A stretch of 64,000 nucleotides of DNA from Methylobacterium sp. (GTDB lineage: Bacteria > Pseudomonadota > Alphaproteobacteria > Rhizobiales > Beijerinckiaceae), in NCBI GenBank assembly GCA_013823325.1, contig PNLY01000022.1, positions 1 through 64,000 of the forward strand, read 5' to 3'. Position numbers and translations under genes: made by a program. The notes under the pieces are model-generated. The model had not been told where the DNA came from and made no database searches. It was given only the letters and a program-made list of their open reading frames with translations. Below, in pieces: positions 1 to 8,138 of the stretch (position 1 is the first letter of the stretch; each line of letters starts with the position of its first letter).

Positions 1-1
1 T

Positions 2-913
2 CCCGAGCGCCAGTCGGCCCGCCAGAGCATCCTCTCGTCCCTCAAGGGCACGACCCATATCCGCAGCCACGTCGATATCGATACCGAGCATGGACTATGG
101 GGCGTCGAGGGCGTGATGAAGACGCACGATGCCTATCGCGACATCGTCGACATCGAACTCGTCGCCTTCCCGCAATCGGGGCTGCTGCGTCGGCCGGGCA
201 CGCTCGACCTGATGGACCAGGCGATGCAGGCCGGCTGCGAGATCGTCGGTGGGCTCGACCCCTGCACGATCGACCGCGATCCGAAAGGCCATCTCGACGC
301 CGTCTTCGGGCTCTGCCAGCGCTATGGCAAGCCGCTCGACATCCATCTGCACGAGCCGAACGAGGTCGGTGCCTTCTCGCTCGACCTGATCATCGAGCGC
401 ACCCGCGCGCTCGGCATGACCGGCAAGGTCACCGTCAGCCATGCCTTCTGCCTGGGCACACCCGACCCGGCCCTGATCGATCCGCTGATCGAGGAGCTCG
501 CAGAGCTCGACATCGCGATCATGACGACGGCGCCGGCGAGCCGTCCGGCTCCTCCGGTGAAGAAGCTGCTGCAGGCGGGCGTGCGCGTCTGCTCCGGCTC
601 CGATGGCATCCGCGACACCTGGAGCCCTTACGGCAACGCCGACATGCTGGAGCGGGCAATGTTCGTCGGCCTGCGCAACAATTTCCGCCGCGACGACGAG
701 GTCCGGCTGGCGCTCGACGTCTGCACCACCGAGGGTGCCAAGGTGATGGAGATCGAGGGCTACGGGCTCGAGGTCGGCTGCGTCGCCGACCTTGTCCTGC
801 TGCCGGCCGAGTCGATCGCCGAAGCCGTCGCGACCCGTCCGCCGCAACGCCGCGTGATCAAACGCGGCAAGATCGTCGCCCGCGACGGCGTTTCGATCAG
901 GACCGCGCCGTGA
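2..913 (+). CDS. Cytosine deaminase-like amidohydrolase, 5' truncated by window edge
   Basis: Metal-dependent hydrolase of the amidohydrolase superfamily, closest in pattern to the cytosine deaminase/CodA branch; 303 residues are visible and the reading frame runs open to the left edge, so the N-terminal strand with the first HxH metal pair is outside the window. Visible family marks are RSHVDID, FPQSG, DIHLHE, VSHAFCLG and SGSDGIRDTW, which supply the later His and Asp metal ligands. The stop overlaps the GTG start of the next amidohydrolase by 4 bp, so the two are co-translated. It probably deaminates or hydrolyses a cyclic amide; the substrate is not evident. Family assignment is firm, function is inferred. 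Confidence 0.85.
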   Translation, partial: PERQSARQSILSSLKGTTHIRSHVDIDTEHGLWGVEGVMKTHDAYRDIVDIELVAFPQSGLLRRPGTLDLMDQAMQAGCEIVGGLDPCTIDRDPKGHLDAVFGLCQRYGKPLDIHLHEPNEVGAFSLDLIIERTRALGMTGKVTVSHAFCLGTPDPALIDPLIEELAELDIAIMTTAPASRPAPPVKKLLQAGVRVCSGSDGIRDTWSPYGNADMLERAMFVGLRNNFRRDDEVRLALDVCTTEGAKVMEIEGYGLEVGCVADLVLLPAESIAEAVATRPPQRRVIKRGKIVARDGVSIRTAP

Positions 914-2415
914 CCCTGCAAGCCAAGCAGCGGCCGCAAGGTCGCATCCTGATGACCGCGCGCTGGGTGGTCGGCCACAAGGACGGCCGCCACCGCCTCT
1001 ATGAGAACGGCGAGGTCGTGTTCGAGAACGGCGAGGTCGTCTTCGTCGGCCACGGCTTCCCTGGCGAGGTCGCCCGGCGCCTCGACTATGGCCATGCCTT
1101 GATCGGGCCGGGCTTCGTCGATTGCGACGCGCTCTCAGACCTCGACACCACAATCCTCGGCTATGACAACCAGCCGGCCTGGAAGAAGGGACGCGTCTGG
1201 CCGCGCAGCTATCTCGAAGCCGGCCCCTACGAGATGTACACGCGTGAGGAGCTCGCCTTCCAGAAGCGCTATGCCTTCTCCCAGCTGATCCGCAACGGCA
1301 TCACCACGGCGCTGCCGATCGCCTCGCTGTTCTACCGCGCCTGGGGCGAGACGGTGCAGGAGTTCGAGGACGCCGCGAAAGCGGCCGCCGATCTCGGCCT
1401 GCGCGCCTATCTCGGCCCGGCCTACCGGACCGGCAACCAGCTGGTCGAGGCGGATGGGCGCATCGTCACGCATTACGACGAGCCGCGTGGCCTCGCCGAG
1501 CTCGACGCCGCCATCGACTTCGCCCGGCGCCATGACGGCGCGGCCGGCGGGCTGATCCGCGCGATGCTTGCGCCCGACCGGATCGAGACCTCGACGGCCG
1601 AGCTGTTGCGCCGCACCGCCGCCGCTGCGCGCGAACTCGACATCCCCGTCCGCCTGCACTGCTGCCAGTCGAAGATCGAGTACGATCTCGTCCTCGCCCA
1701 GCACGGCATGAGCCCGCCGGAATGGCTGGAGAGCCTCGGCTTCCTGAGTGAGCGCTGCCTGCTCCCGCACGGCACTGTCGTCTCCGGCAGCCGGCTGGTC
1801 GAGCGGCCTGGCCGCGACCTCGAGATCATCCGCGATTCCGGTGCCAGCATCGTGCATTGCCCGCTGGTCTCGGGCCGGCACGGCAATGCCATCAACCATT
1901 TCGGCAGCTATCGCGCCATGGGGCTCAATATCGCCATGGGGACCGATACCGCCCCGCCGGACATGGTGATGAATCTGCAGGTCGGCATGATCCTTTCCCG
2001 CACCATGGCCGGCAATGTCGGCGCCGTGCGCTCCGAGGACTACTACGACGCCGCCACGATCGGTGGCGCCAATGCCTTGCGGCGGCCCGATCTCGGCCGC
2101 CTCCAGCCGGGCTCCCGCGCCGATATCACCGTCTTCGCATTCGACCGGCCCCATAGCGGCCAGGTCATCGATCCCATCCAGACGATGATGCTGACCGGCC
2201 ATGGCCGCGATTTTTCGACCGTGGTGATCGACGGCCGCTTCGTCATGGAGGACCGCGCCATTCCGGGCCAGGACGAGGCCGCCGACAACATTCGTGCCCA
2301 GAAGCAGTTCGAGGGCGTGATGGTGCGCTATCCGCAGCGCACCTTGGGCCATCCGCCGGTGAACGAGATCTTCTCGTCGAGCTACCCGATCGAACGCAAG
2401 GAGGACACCGCGTGA
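910..2415 (+). CDS. Divergent amidohydrolase (TRZ/ATZ-type) lacking the usual HxH motif
   Basis: A 501-residue amidohydrolase superfamily protein, sized like chlorohydrolase/guanine-deaminase relatives. It carries LHCCQ, LPHGT and GTDTAPPDM, giving the later His and Asp positions, and ends with a normal beta-sandwich return (GSRADITVF). The first-strand metal site normally written PGFxxxHxH reads PGFVDCDALSDLD, so both His are absent. Near the N terminus the heptad ENGEVVF is repeated twice in tandem. The GTG start at 910 overlaps the previous stop; an ATG at 952 is an alternative without the coupling. The 3' end overlaps the next ABC ATPase by 4 bp. It is probably a catabolic hydrolase for the ligand imported by this locus. 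Confidence 0.85.
   Translation: MTLQAKQRPQGRILMTARWVVGHKDGRHRLYENGEVVFENGEVVFVGHGFPGEVARRLDYGHALIGPGFVDCDALSDLDTTILGYDNQPAWKKGRVWPRSYLEAGPYEMYTREELAFQKRYAFSQLIRNGITTALPIASLFYRAWGETVQEFEDAAKAAADLGLRAYLGPAYRTGNQLVEADGRIVTHYDEPRGLAELDAAIDFARRHDGAAGGLIRAMLAPDRIETSTAELLRRTAAAARELDIPVRLHCCQSKIEYDLVLAQHGMSPPEWLESLGFLSERCLLPHGTVVSGSRLVERPGRDLEIIRDSGASIVHCPLVSGRHGNAINHFGSYRAMGLNIAMGTDTAPPDMVMNLQVGMILSRTMAGNVGAVRSEDYYDAATIGGANALRRPDLGRLQPGSRADITVFAFDRPHSGQVIDPIQTMMLTGHGRDFSTVVIDGRFVMEDRAIPGQDEAADNIRAQKQFEGVMVRYPQRTLGHPPVNEIFSSSYPIERKEDTA
1003..1044 (+). repeat. 21-bp in-frame tandem duplication
   Basis: Two adjacent 21-bp units (1003-1023 and 1024-1044) differ at one base and encode ENGEVVF twice inside the amidohydrolase. 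The repeat falls in the N-terminal beta-sandwich where relatives usually have one such strand, and the frame is preserved. Confidence 0.85.
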
Positions 2416-3395
2416 ACGCCCAGCCAGCGCTGCTCTCGGTCCGCGACCTGCGCATCGTCTTCGACGGGCGGCGTGGCCCGCTGACGGCGCTCGACGGCAT
2501 CTCCTTCGAGATTGCGCCGGGCGAAATCCTTGGAGTGGTCGGCGAATCCGGTGCAGGCAAGTCGCTGACCGGCACGGCGGTGATCGGCCTGCTCGATCCG
2601 CCGGGGCGCCTGGCCGGCGGCGAGATCAAGCTCTCCGGCCAGCGTATCGACAACCTGCCGGCCGAGGCGATGCGCAAGCTGCGCGGCCGCCGGATCGGCG
2701 CGATCTTCCAGGACCCGCTGACCTCGCTGCATCCGCTGCTGACCGTCGGCGAACAACTGGTCGAGACCATCACCACGCATCTGCCGGTCAGCAAGGCGCA
2801 GGCACGCAAGCGGGCGCTCGATCTCCTGAAGGAGGTCGGCATCCCCGCCGCCGAGACGCGGATCGACCATTACCCGCACCAGTTCTCCGGCGGCATGCGC
2901 CAGCGCGTCGTCATCGCGCTGGCGCTCTGCGCCGAGCCGACGCTGATCATCGCCGACGAACCGACCACGGCGCTCGACGTCTCGATCCAGGCGCAGATCA
3001 CCACCTTGCTGAAGAGGCTCTGCCGCGAGCACGGCACAGCGATCATGCTGGTGACGCATGATATGGGCGTGATCGCCGAGACGGCCGATCGGGTCGCGGT
3101 GATGTATGCCGGGCGCGTCGTCGAGATCGGCCCGGTCGAGGAGGTGACGCGCCGGCCGCGCCATCCCTATACCGCCGGTTTGATGGCCTCGATCCCGAGT
3201 GTCCATCGCCGCAATGCGCAGCTCAATCAGATCGATGGCTCGATGCCGCGGCTCAACGCGATTCCCGCCGGCTGCGCCTTCAACCCGCGCTGCGGCTTCG
3301 CCACCGACCTCTGCCGGCAGACCAAGCCCGGCCTGCCGGTCTCCGGCCATGCTGCGGCCTGCCATTTCCCGCTCCAGGAGGCGGCCCATGGCTGA
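2412..3395 (+). CDS. Oligopeptide/dipeptide-type ABC transporter ATPase (DppD-like)
   Basis: Cytoplasmic ATPase of the family-5 peptide/nickel/opine uptake systems, 327 residues. It shows Walker A GESGAGKS, signature FSGGMRQR, Walker B IIADEPTTALD and the C-terminal oligopeptide-transporter extension with its cysteine cluster (GCAFNPRC, then two more Cys). It starts 4 bp inside the upstream amidohydrolase gene and is followed after about 150 bp by its partner ATPase. The ligand is unknown. The two ATPases would act with permeases that are not in the window and probably with the binding protein at 8139-9722. Confidence 0.95.
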   Translation: MNAQPALLSVRDLRIVFDGRRGPLTALDGISFEIAPGEILGVVGESGAGKSLTGTAVIGLLDPPGRLAGGEIKLSGQRIDNLPAEAMRKLRGRRIGAIFQDPLTSLHPLLTVGEQLVETITTHLPVSKAQARKRALDLLKEVGIPAAETRIDHYPHQFSGGMRQRVVIALALCAEPTLIIADEPTTALDVSIQAQITTLLKRLCREHGTAIMLVTHDMGVIAETADRVAVMYAGRVVEIGPVEEVTRRPRHPYTAGLMASIPSVHRRNAQLNQIDGSMPRLNAIPAGCAFNPRCGFATDLCRQTKPGLPVSGHAAACHFPLQEAAHG

Positions 3396-3420
3396 GGTAT
3401 CGGCACCGCTTCCCTCAGCT

Positions 3421-3529
3421 CTCATCCTGAGGAGCCGCGCAGCGGCGTCTCGAAGGATGCTTCAGGAGGCTCCAGAACCAGCTGGACCATCCTTCGAGAC
3501 GCAGCCTCCCGCTGCTCCTCAGGATGAGG
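3421..3529. repeat. REP/BIME-like fold-back element, copy A
   Basis: About 109 bp that folds on itself: the left end CTCATCCTGAGGAG pairs with the right end CTCCTCAGGATGAG, and inner arms GTCTCGAAGGATG and CATCCTTCGAGAC also pair. A close relative lies at 6342-6453. It sits in the only gap of the ABC operon, directly before the second ATPase gene, so it will be transcribed as a long hairpin. Confidence 0.9.
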
Positions 3530-3548
3530 GCTTTGAAATGGTGGCAGC

Positions 3549-4514
3549 ATGAGCGGCGATATCATTCTCGAGGTCACCTCGGCGTCCTGCCGCTTCGACG
3601 TCTCGGCGCCGGCCCTGTCGCGGCTGTTCTCAGCTGAGCCGCGCCGCGTCCTGCGGGCGGTCGAGAACGTCTCTTTCAGCGTCCAGCGCGGCACCACCTT
3701 CAGCATCGTCGGCGAATCCGGCTGCGGGAAGTCGACGCTGGCCCGCATGGTGGTCGGCCTGCAACGGCCGACGCAGGGCCTGCTCGACTTCAAGGACATC
3801 AAGCGCGCTGACGGCTCGGTCGGGCCGCCGCGGGTGCAGATGATCTTTCAGGACCCTTACGCCTCGCTCAACCCGCGCTGGCGCGTCGGCGACATCATCG
3901 CCGAGCCGATCCGCGAACTGAAGCTGCGCAAGGACGAAAGCGAGACGGGAACCCGCGTCGGCGAACTCTTGGAGATCGTCGGCCTGTCGCGGGTGGATGC
4001 GAGCCGTTTCCCGCATGAGTTCTCCGGCGGCCAGCGCCAGCGCATCTCGATCGCAAGGGCGCTGGCGACCGAGGCCGATTTCCTGGTCTGCGACGAGCCG
4101 ACCTCGGCGCTCGACGTCTCCGTGCAGGCGCAGATCCTCAACCTGATGGTCCGCCTGCAGAAGGAATTCGGGCTGACCTATCTCTTCATCAGCCACAATC
4201 TCTCGGTGGTCCGGCATATGTCGGACCATCTCGCCATCATGTATCTCGGCCGCTTCGTCGAGAGCGGGCCGGCGGAAGAGGTCTTCGGCCGGCCGCGCCA
4301 TCCCTATACGCGGCTGCTGCTCGACACGATCCCCGATGTCGAGAAGCCGAACCGCGAGCGCCGGCCGATGTCGGGCGAGGTGCCGAGCCCGATCGCGCCG
4401 CCGCCCGGCTGCGCCTTCCATCCGCGCTGCTCACAGGCCGTCGAGCGCTGCCGTATCGAGGCGCCGGCGCTGCGCCGTGAGGGCGAGCTGGAGATCGCCT
4501 GCCACCTGGCGTGA
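3549..4514 (+). CDS. Oligopeptide/dipeptide-type ABC transporter ATPase (DppF-like)
   Basis: Second ATPase of the peptide-type importer, 321 residues. It has Walker A GESGCGKS, signature FSGGQRQR, Walker B VCDEPTSALD, switch-loop His in ISHNLS and the C-terminal Cys extension GCAFHPRC. It follows the DppD-like ATPase in the same direction, separated by the fold-back repeat. The ribosome-binding site is weak because the repeat occupies most of the leader. It ends 6 bp before the convergent dehydratase gene. It should form a heterodimer with the 2412-3395 product. Confidence 0.95.
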   Translation: MSGDIILEVTSASCRFDVSAPALSRLFSAEPRRVLRAVENVSFSVQRGTTFSIVGESGCGKSTLARMVVGLQRPTQGLLDFKDIKRADGSVGPPRVQMIFQDPYASLNPRWRVGDIIAEPIRELKLRKDESETGTRVGELLEIVGLSRVDASRFPHEFSGGQRQRISIARALATEADFLVCDEPTSALDVSVQAQILNLMVRLQKEFGLTYLFISHNLSVVRHMSDHLAIMYLGRFVESGPAEEVFGRPRHPYTRLLLDTIPDVEKPNRERRPMSGEVPSPIAPPPGCAFHPRCSQAVERCRIEAPALRREGELEIACHLA

Positions 4515-4520
4515 GACGGT

Positions 4521-6224
4521 TCAGCAGAAGTCGAAATCGACGCCTTCGTCGGCCTGGAGCACATGCTCGTCATAGAGCCGGTCATAGCCGCGGCGCTCCC
4601 GCGCGGGTGCGTGCGGCAGGGCGGCGCGGCGTGCTTCGAGCTCGGCCGCATCGACCAGCAGATCGAGCCTTCGCTCGGCGACGCTGAGCCGGATGCGGTC
4701 GCCATTGCGCACGAGCGCCAGCGGACCGCCGACTGCCGCCTCCGGCGCGACATGCAGCACGATCGCGCCATAGGCGGTGCCGGACATGCGGGCGTCGGAG
4801 ATGCGCACCATGTCCTTGACGCCCTTGGCTGCGAGCTTGCGCGGGATCGGCAGATAGCCGGCTTCCGGCATGGCCGCGGCGCTCTTGGGACCGGCATTCT
4901 GCAGGACGAGGATATCGTCCGGACCGACATCGAGATCGGGATCATCGATGCGGGCCGAGAGGTCTTCCAGTGACGAGAAGACGACGGCGCGGCCTTCATG
5001 CTCGAGCAGGCGCTTCTCGGCCGCTGCCCGCTTGACGATGGCGCCGCGCGGGGCGAGCGAGCCGAAGACTGCGACGAGCCCGCCATCGGGATCGACCGGA
5101 TCCTCACGCGAGCGGATGATCGTGCGGTCGAGTTGGTCGAGCAGGGGTTCGTCGACCAATTCGCCCAGCGTCTTGCCGGTCACGGTCATGCAATCCAGAT
5201 GCAGGAGATCACGCAGTTCCCTCAGCACGGCGGGCACGCCGCCGGCGGCGAAAAAGTCCTCCATGTAATTGTTGCCGACCGGTTTCAGGTTCACCAGCAC
5301 CGGCGTCTCGTCCGAGAGCCGGTTGAGGCGGTTGAGGTCGACCTTGATCCCGGCGCGGCGGGCGATGGCTGTGAGGTGGACCACCGCATTGGTGGAGCCG
5401 GAGATCGCCAGCAGCACGCGCCAGGCGTTCTCGATCGCCTGTTCGGTGACGATCTGGCGCGGTAGCAGCTCTTTCGTGCCGATCAGTTCGACGGCGCGCT
5501 TGCCGCTCGCCTCGGCGCAACGCAAGCGGTCGGCATGAACGGCCGGGATCGCGGCCGAGCGGGGCAGCGCCAGTCCCAGCGTCTCGGCGATACAGGCCAT
5601 GGTCGAGGCAGTTCCCATCACCGCGCAGGTGCCGGCGGTGGTGGCAAGCCGGCCTTCGACCACGTCGATCTCGGCCTGGTCGATGTCGCCGGCGCGGAAC
5701 CGGGCCCAGAAGCGGCGGCAATCGGTGCAGGCGCCCAAGCGCTCGCCCTTGTGGCGGCCGGTCGACATCGGCCCGCCGACGAGCTGGACGGTCGGCACAT
5801 TGGCCGACAGCGCCGCCATCAATTGCGCCGGCACGGTCTTGTCGCAGCCGCCCATCAGCACGACGGCGTCGATCGGCTGCGCCCGGATCATCTCCTCCGT
5901 GCCGATCGCCATCAGGTTGCGGAACTTCAGGCTGGTCGGGTTGAGGAAGACCTCGCCGAGCGAGATGGTCGGGAACTCGACGGGGAGGCCGCCGGCCATC
6001 AGCACGCCGCGCTTCACCGCTTCCAGCAGTTCGGGGAAGTGGCGGTGGCAATTGTTGAAGCCGCTATAGGTGTTGGCGATGCCGACGATCGGCCGCGCCA
6101 GCGCCTCGTTGGAATAGCCCATCGAGCGGGCGAAGGAGCGGCGGAGGTAGGCGGCGAAGTCCGGGTCGCCGTAATTGGTCAGCCCGCCGGCGATCCCGCG
6201 CCCCTTCGATTCCTCGCCCGCCAT
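4521..6224 (-). CDS. IlvD/Edd-family dehydratase (sugar-acid or dihydroxy-acid dehydratase)
   Basis: Iron-sulfur dehydratase of 567 residues that removes water from a 2,3-dihydroxy acid. The three cluster-binding cysteines lie in FNNCH, GGCDKTVPA and TAGTCAVMG, and the late GTAYGAIVLH and SDARMSG motifs are present. The start at 6224 is chosen because a GGGAGAAG ribosome-binding site precedes it; the frame stays open upstream only through the repeat region. Housekeeping IlvD usually sits elsewhere, and the context (transporter, hydrolases, gamma-glutamyltransferase) suggests a catabolic sugar-acid dehydratase of the arabonate/xylonate/gluconate type. The substrate cannot be read from sequence. 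Confidence 0.88.
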   Translation of the reverse strand: MAGEESKGRGIAGGLTNYGDPDFAAYLRRSFARSMGYSNEALARPIVGIANTYSGFNNCHRHFPELLEAVKRGVLMAGGLPVEFPTISLGEVFLNPTSLKFRNLMAIGTEEMIRAQPIDAVVLMGGCDKTVPAQLMAALSANVPTVQLVGGPMSTGRHKGERLGACTDCRRFWARFRAGDIDQAEIDVVEGRLATTAGTCAVMGTASTMACIAETLGLALPRSAAIPAVHADRLRCAEASGKRAVELIGTKELLPRQIVTEQAIENAWRVLLAISGSTNAVVHLTAIARRAGIKVDLNRLNRLSDETPVLVNLKPVGNNYMEDFFAAGGVPAVLRELRDLLHLDCMTVTGKTLGELVDEPLLDQLDRTIIRSREDPVDPDGGLVAVFGSLAPRGAIVKRAAAEKRLLEHEGRAVVFSSLEDLSARIDDPDLDVGPDDILVLQNAGPKSAAAMPEAGYLPIPRKLAAKGVKDMVRISDARMSGTAYGAIVLHVAPEAAVGGPLALVRNGDRIRLSVAERRLDLLVDAAELEARRAALPHAPARERRGYDRLYDEHVLQADEGVDFDFC

Positions 6225-6341
6225 GCCCGCTTCTCCCTCGCCTTGTTCTGAGGAGAAGCTTGCCGGGATCGCCGGCGCTGTCGAGGCCGCCTCATGCAGG
6301 GCGGCCTCGCGTTCCAAACGGAGATGCCGAAATACGCGAGC

Positions 6342-6453
6342 CCTCATCCTGAGGAGGCCCGCAGGGCCGTCTCGAAGGATGCTCCAGGAGGCTCTGGAGA
6401 GAGCTGGAGCATCCTTCGAGACGCGGGCTGGCGCCCGCTCCTCAGGATGGGGG
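6342..6453. repeat. REP/BIME-like fold-back element, copy B
   Basis: About 112 bp with the same design as the copy at 3421-3529: outer arms CCTCATCCTGAGGAG and CTCCTCAGGATGGGG, inner arms GTCTCGAAGGATGCTCCA and TGGAGCATCCTTCGAGAC. It lies between the dehydratase and gamma-glutamyltransferase genes, both on the minus strand, and would be transcribed as a hairpin. Confidence 0.9.
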
Positions 6454-6474
6454 CTGTGAGAGGTGATAGGTCGC

Positions 6475-8070
6475 TCAATACCCCAGCGCGCAGCCGTCCT
6501 TGCGCGGGTCGGAGCCGCCGGTCAGCGTGCCCTTCTCCCAGTCGATCCAGATCGCCTGGGCACCGCCCATCGGCGATTTCGGCGGCTGGACGTCAAAGCC
6601 ACGAGCCGCGAGCGCCGCACCGACGCTGTCGCGCAGGCGCCCTTCCGTCTCGACCGTGTTCGTGCCAGGCAGCGGGAAGAGGCGCGGCAGGTCGATCGCC
6701 TCCTGCAGATCGAGGCCGTGGTCGAACAGCTTCGCCAGGAAATGGGCGTGGCCCATCGCCTGATAGTGCCCGCCCATCACGCCGAAGGGCATGACGACGC
6801 GGTCGCCCTCGGCAAGCATGCCGGGGATGATGGTGTGCATCGGGCGCTTGCGCGGCGCGATCGCGTTGGGATGCCCCTGCTTCAGCACGAAGCTCTGGCC
6901 GCGATTGTGGAAGAGCACGCCCGACTTTTTGGTCATCAGCCCGCTGCCATAGGGCGAGAAGATCGAGTTGATGAAGGAGACGGCGTTGCGGTCCTTGTCG
7001 ACGACGCTGATGTAGACGGTGTCCTTGTGCTCGGCGCCGCCGGGGATGACCGGCAGTGGATCGAGCGCGCGCTGCGGGTCGATCATCCCGGCGAGCTCGT
7101 CGGCAAGCTCATTCGAGAGCAGATGCTCGACCGGCACATCGGCCTTGTTGGGGTCGGCGAGGAAGCGGTCGCGGGCGGCATAGGCGAGGCGGGTGGCCTC
7201 CAGTTCGATATGCAGGTTCTCGACCGCGAGCGGCCCGCCCTTGGGCTTGAAGCGCTCGAGGATCTTCATGATCAGCAGGGCGATCACGCCCTGGCCGTTG
7301 GGCGGGCACTCATAGACGGTGCGGCCGCGGAACGTCGCGCTGATCGGCGTGACGTATTCGCCCTCGGCGGCGGCGAAGTCGTCAGCGGTATGCAGGCCGC
7401 CGGCAGCCTGGAGGTAGTCGACCATCTCCCGGGCGATCTCGCCGCGATAGAAGGCGTCGCGTCCCTCGCGGCCGATCGCTTCGAGCGTCTCGGCGAGCGC
7501 CGGCTGGCGCTGGACCGTCCCGGCCGGCGGAGCCTTGCCGTCGACCAGGAAGGTCGCGGCGGCATTGGCGTCCTTGATCAGGAGCTCGTGCTGGGCGGCG
7601 AGGTCATAGGCGACCCGTGGCGTCAGCGCATAGCCGTCGCGGGCATAAGTGATGGCGGGGGCGAGGACCTCCGCGAGCGGCAGGCGGCCATGATCCTTGT
7701 TGAGCCGTGTCCAGGCGTCGATCGCGCCAGGCACCGTGACGACATGCGGCGAATGTCGTTCCAGAGTGGTGATGCCGGCCTTCTCGTACCAATCCAGTGT
7801 CGCGGCGGCGGGCGTGCGGCCGGAGCCGTTATAGGCGATGACATCGGTCGACCCGCCCTGCGAATAGAGCACGAAGCAGTCGCCGCCGACGCCGGTCGAG
7901 CCGGCTTCGACGACGCATTGCACGGCGCAGGCGGCGATGGCGGCGTCGATCGCGTTGCCACCGGCCTTCATGACGTCGAGCGCTGCGAGCGTCGAGGCGG
8001 GATGCGAGGTCGCCGCCATCGCATTGCGGCTGATGGCGAGGGAGCGGCCGGGAAGCTCGAGATCACGCAT
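6475..8070 (-). CDS. ggt: Gamma-glutamyltransferase family protein
   Basis: An Ntn-hydrolase of 531 residues that cleaves or transfers gamma-glutamyl groups from glutathione-like compounds. The N-terminal GVGGDCFVLYS region and the autoprocessing/nucleophile threonine of KDTVYISVVD are present, followed by SIFSPYGSG and the C-terminal GGSDPRKDG. No hydrophobic signal peptide is seen, so it may be cytoplasmic or use another route, unlike periplasmic Ggt of E. coli. The start at 8070 matches the conserved N-terminal GRSLAISRNAMAAT; the frame also runs open further upstream across the next gene, which is coincidence. It follows the binding-protein gene after about 70 bp and is probably in the same transcript. 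Confidence 0.9.
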   Translation of the reverse strand: MRDLELPGRSLAISRNAMAATSHPASTLAALDVMKAGGNAIDAAIAACAVQCVVEAGSTGVGGDCFVLYSQGGSTDVIAYNGSGRTPAAATLDWYEKAGITTLERHSPHVVTVPGAIDAWTRLNKDHGRLPLAEVLAPAITYARDGYALTPRVAYDLAAQHELLIKDANAAATFLVDGKAPPAGTVQRQPALAETLEAIGREGRDAFYRGEIAREMVDYLQAAGGLHTADDFAAAEGEYVTPISATFRGRTVYECPPNGQGVIALLIMKILERFKPKGGPLAVENLHIELEATRLAYAARDRFLADPNKADVPVEHLLSNELADELAGMIDPQRALDPLPVIPGGAEHKDTVYISVVDKDRNAVSFINSIFSPYGSGLMTKKSGVLFHNRGQSFVLKQGHPNAIAPRKRPMHTIIPGMLAEGDRVVMPFGVMGGHYQAMGHAHFLAKLFDHGLDLQEAIDLPRLFPLPGTNTVETEGRLRDSVGAALAARGFDVQPPKSPMGGAQAIWIDWEKGTLTGGSDPRKDGCALGY

Positions 8071-8138
8071 GGATTTGCTTTCGTAGAGATAGGGCCGGCG
8101 GCGGTGCCGCCGGGTTTTGGGAAGGAGGCGAAGGGCGC

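Noticed and set aside
97-909. Upstream extension of the second amidohydrolase in the same frame
   Set aside because: The translation is Arg-rich and overlaps the cytosine-deaminase-like gene; similarity to the family begins only after the GTG at 910.
3421-6453. The two fold-back repeats as a CRISPR array or insertion sequence ends
   Set aside because: Only two copies 3 kb apart, each palindromic, with no spacer array, transposase or target duplication.
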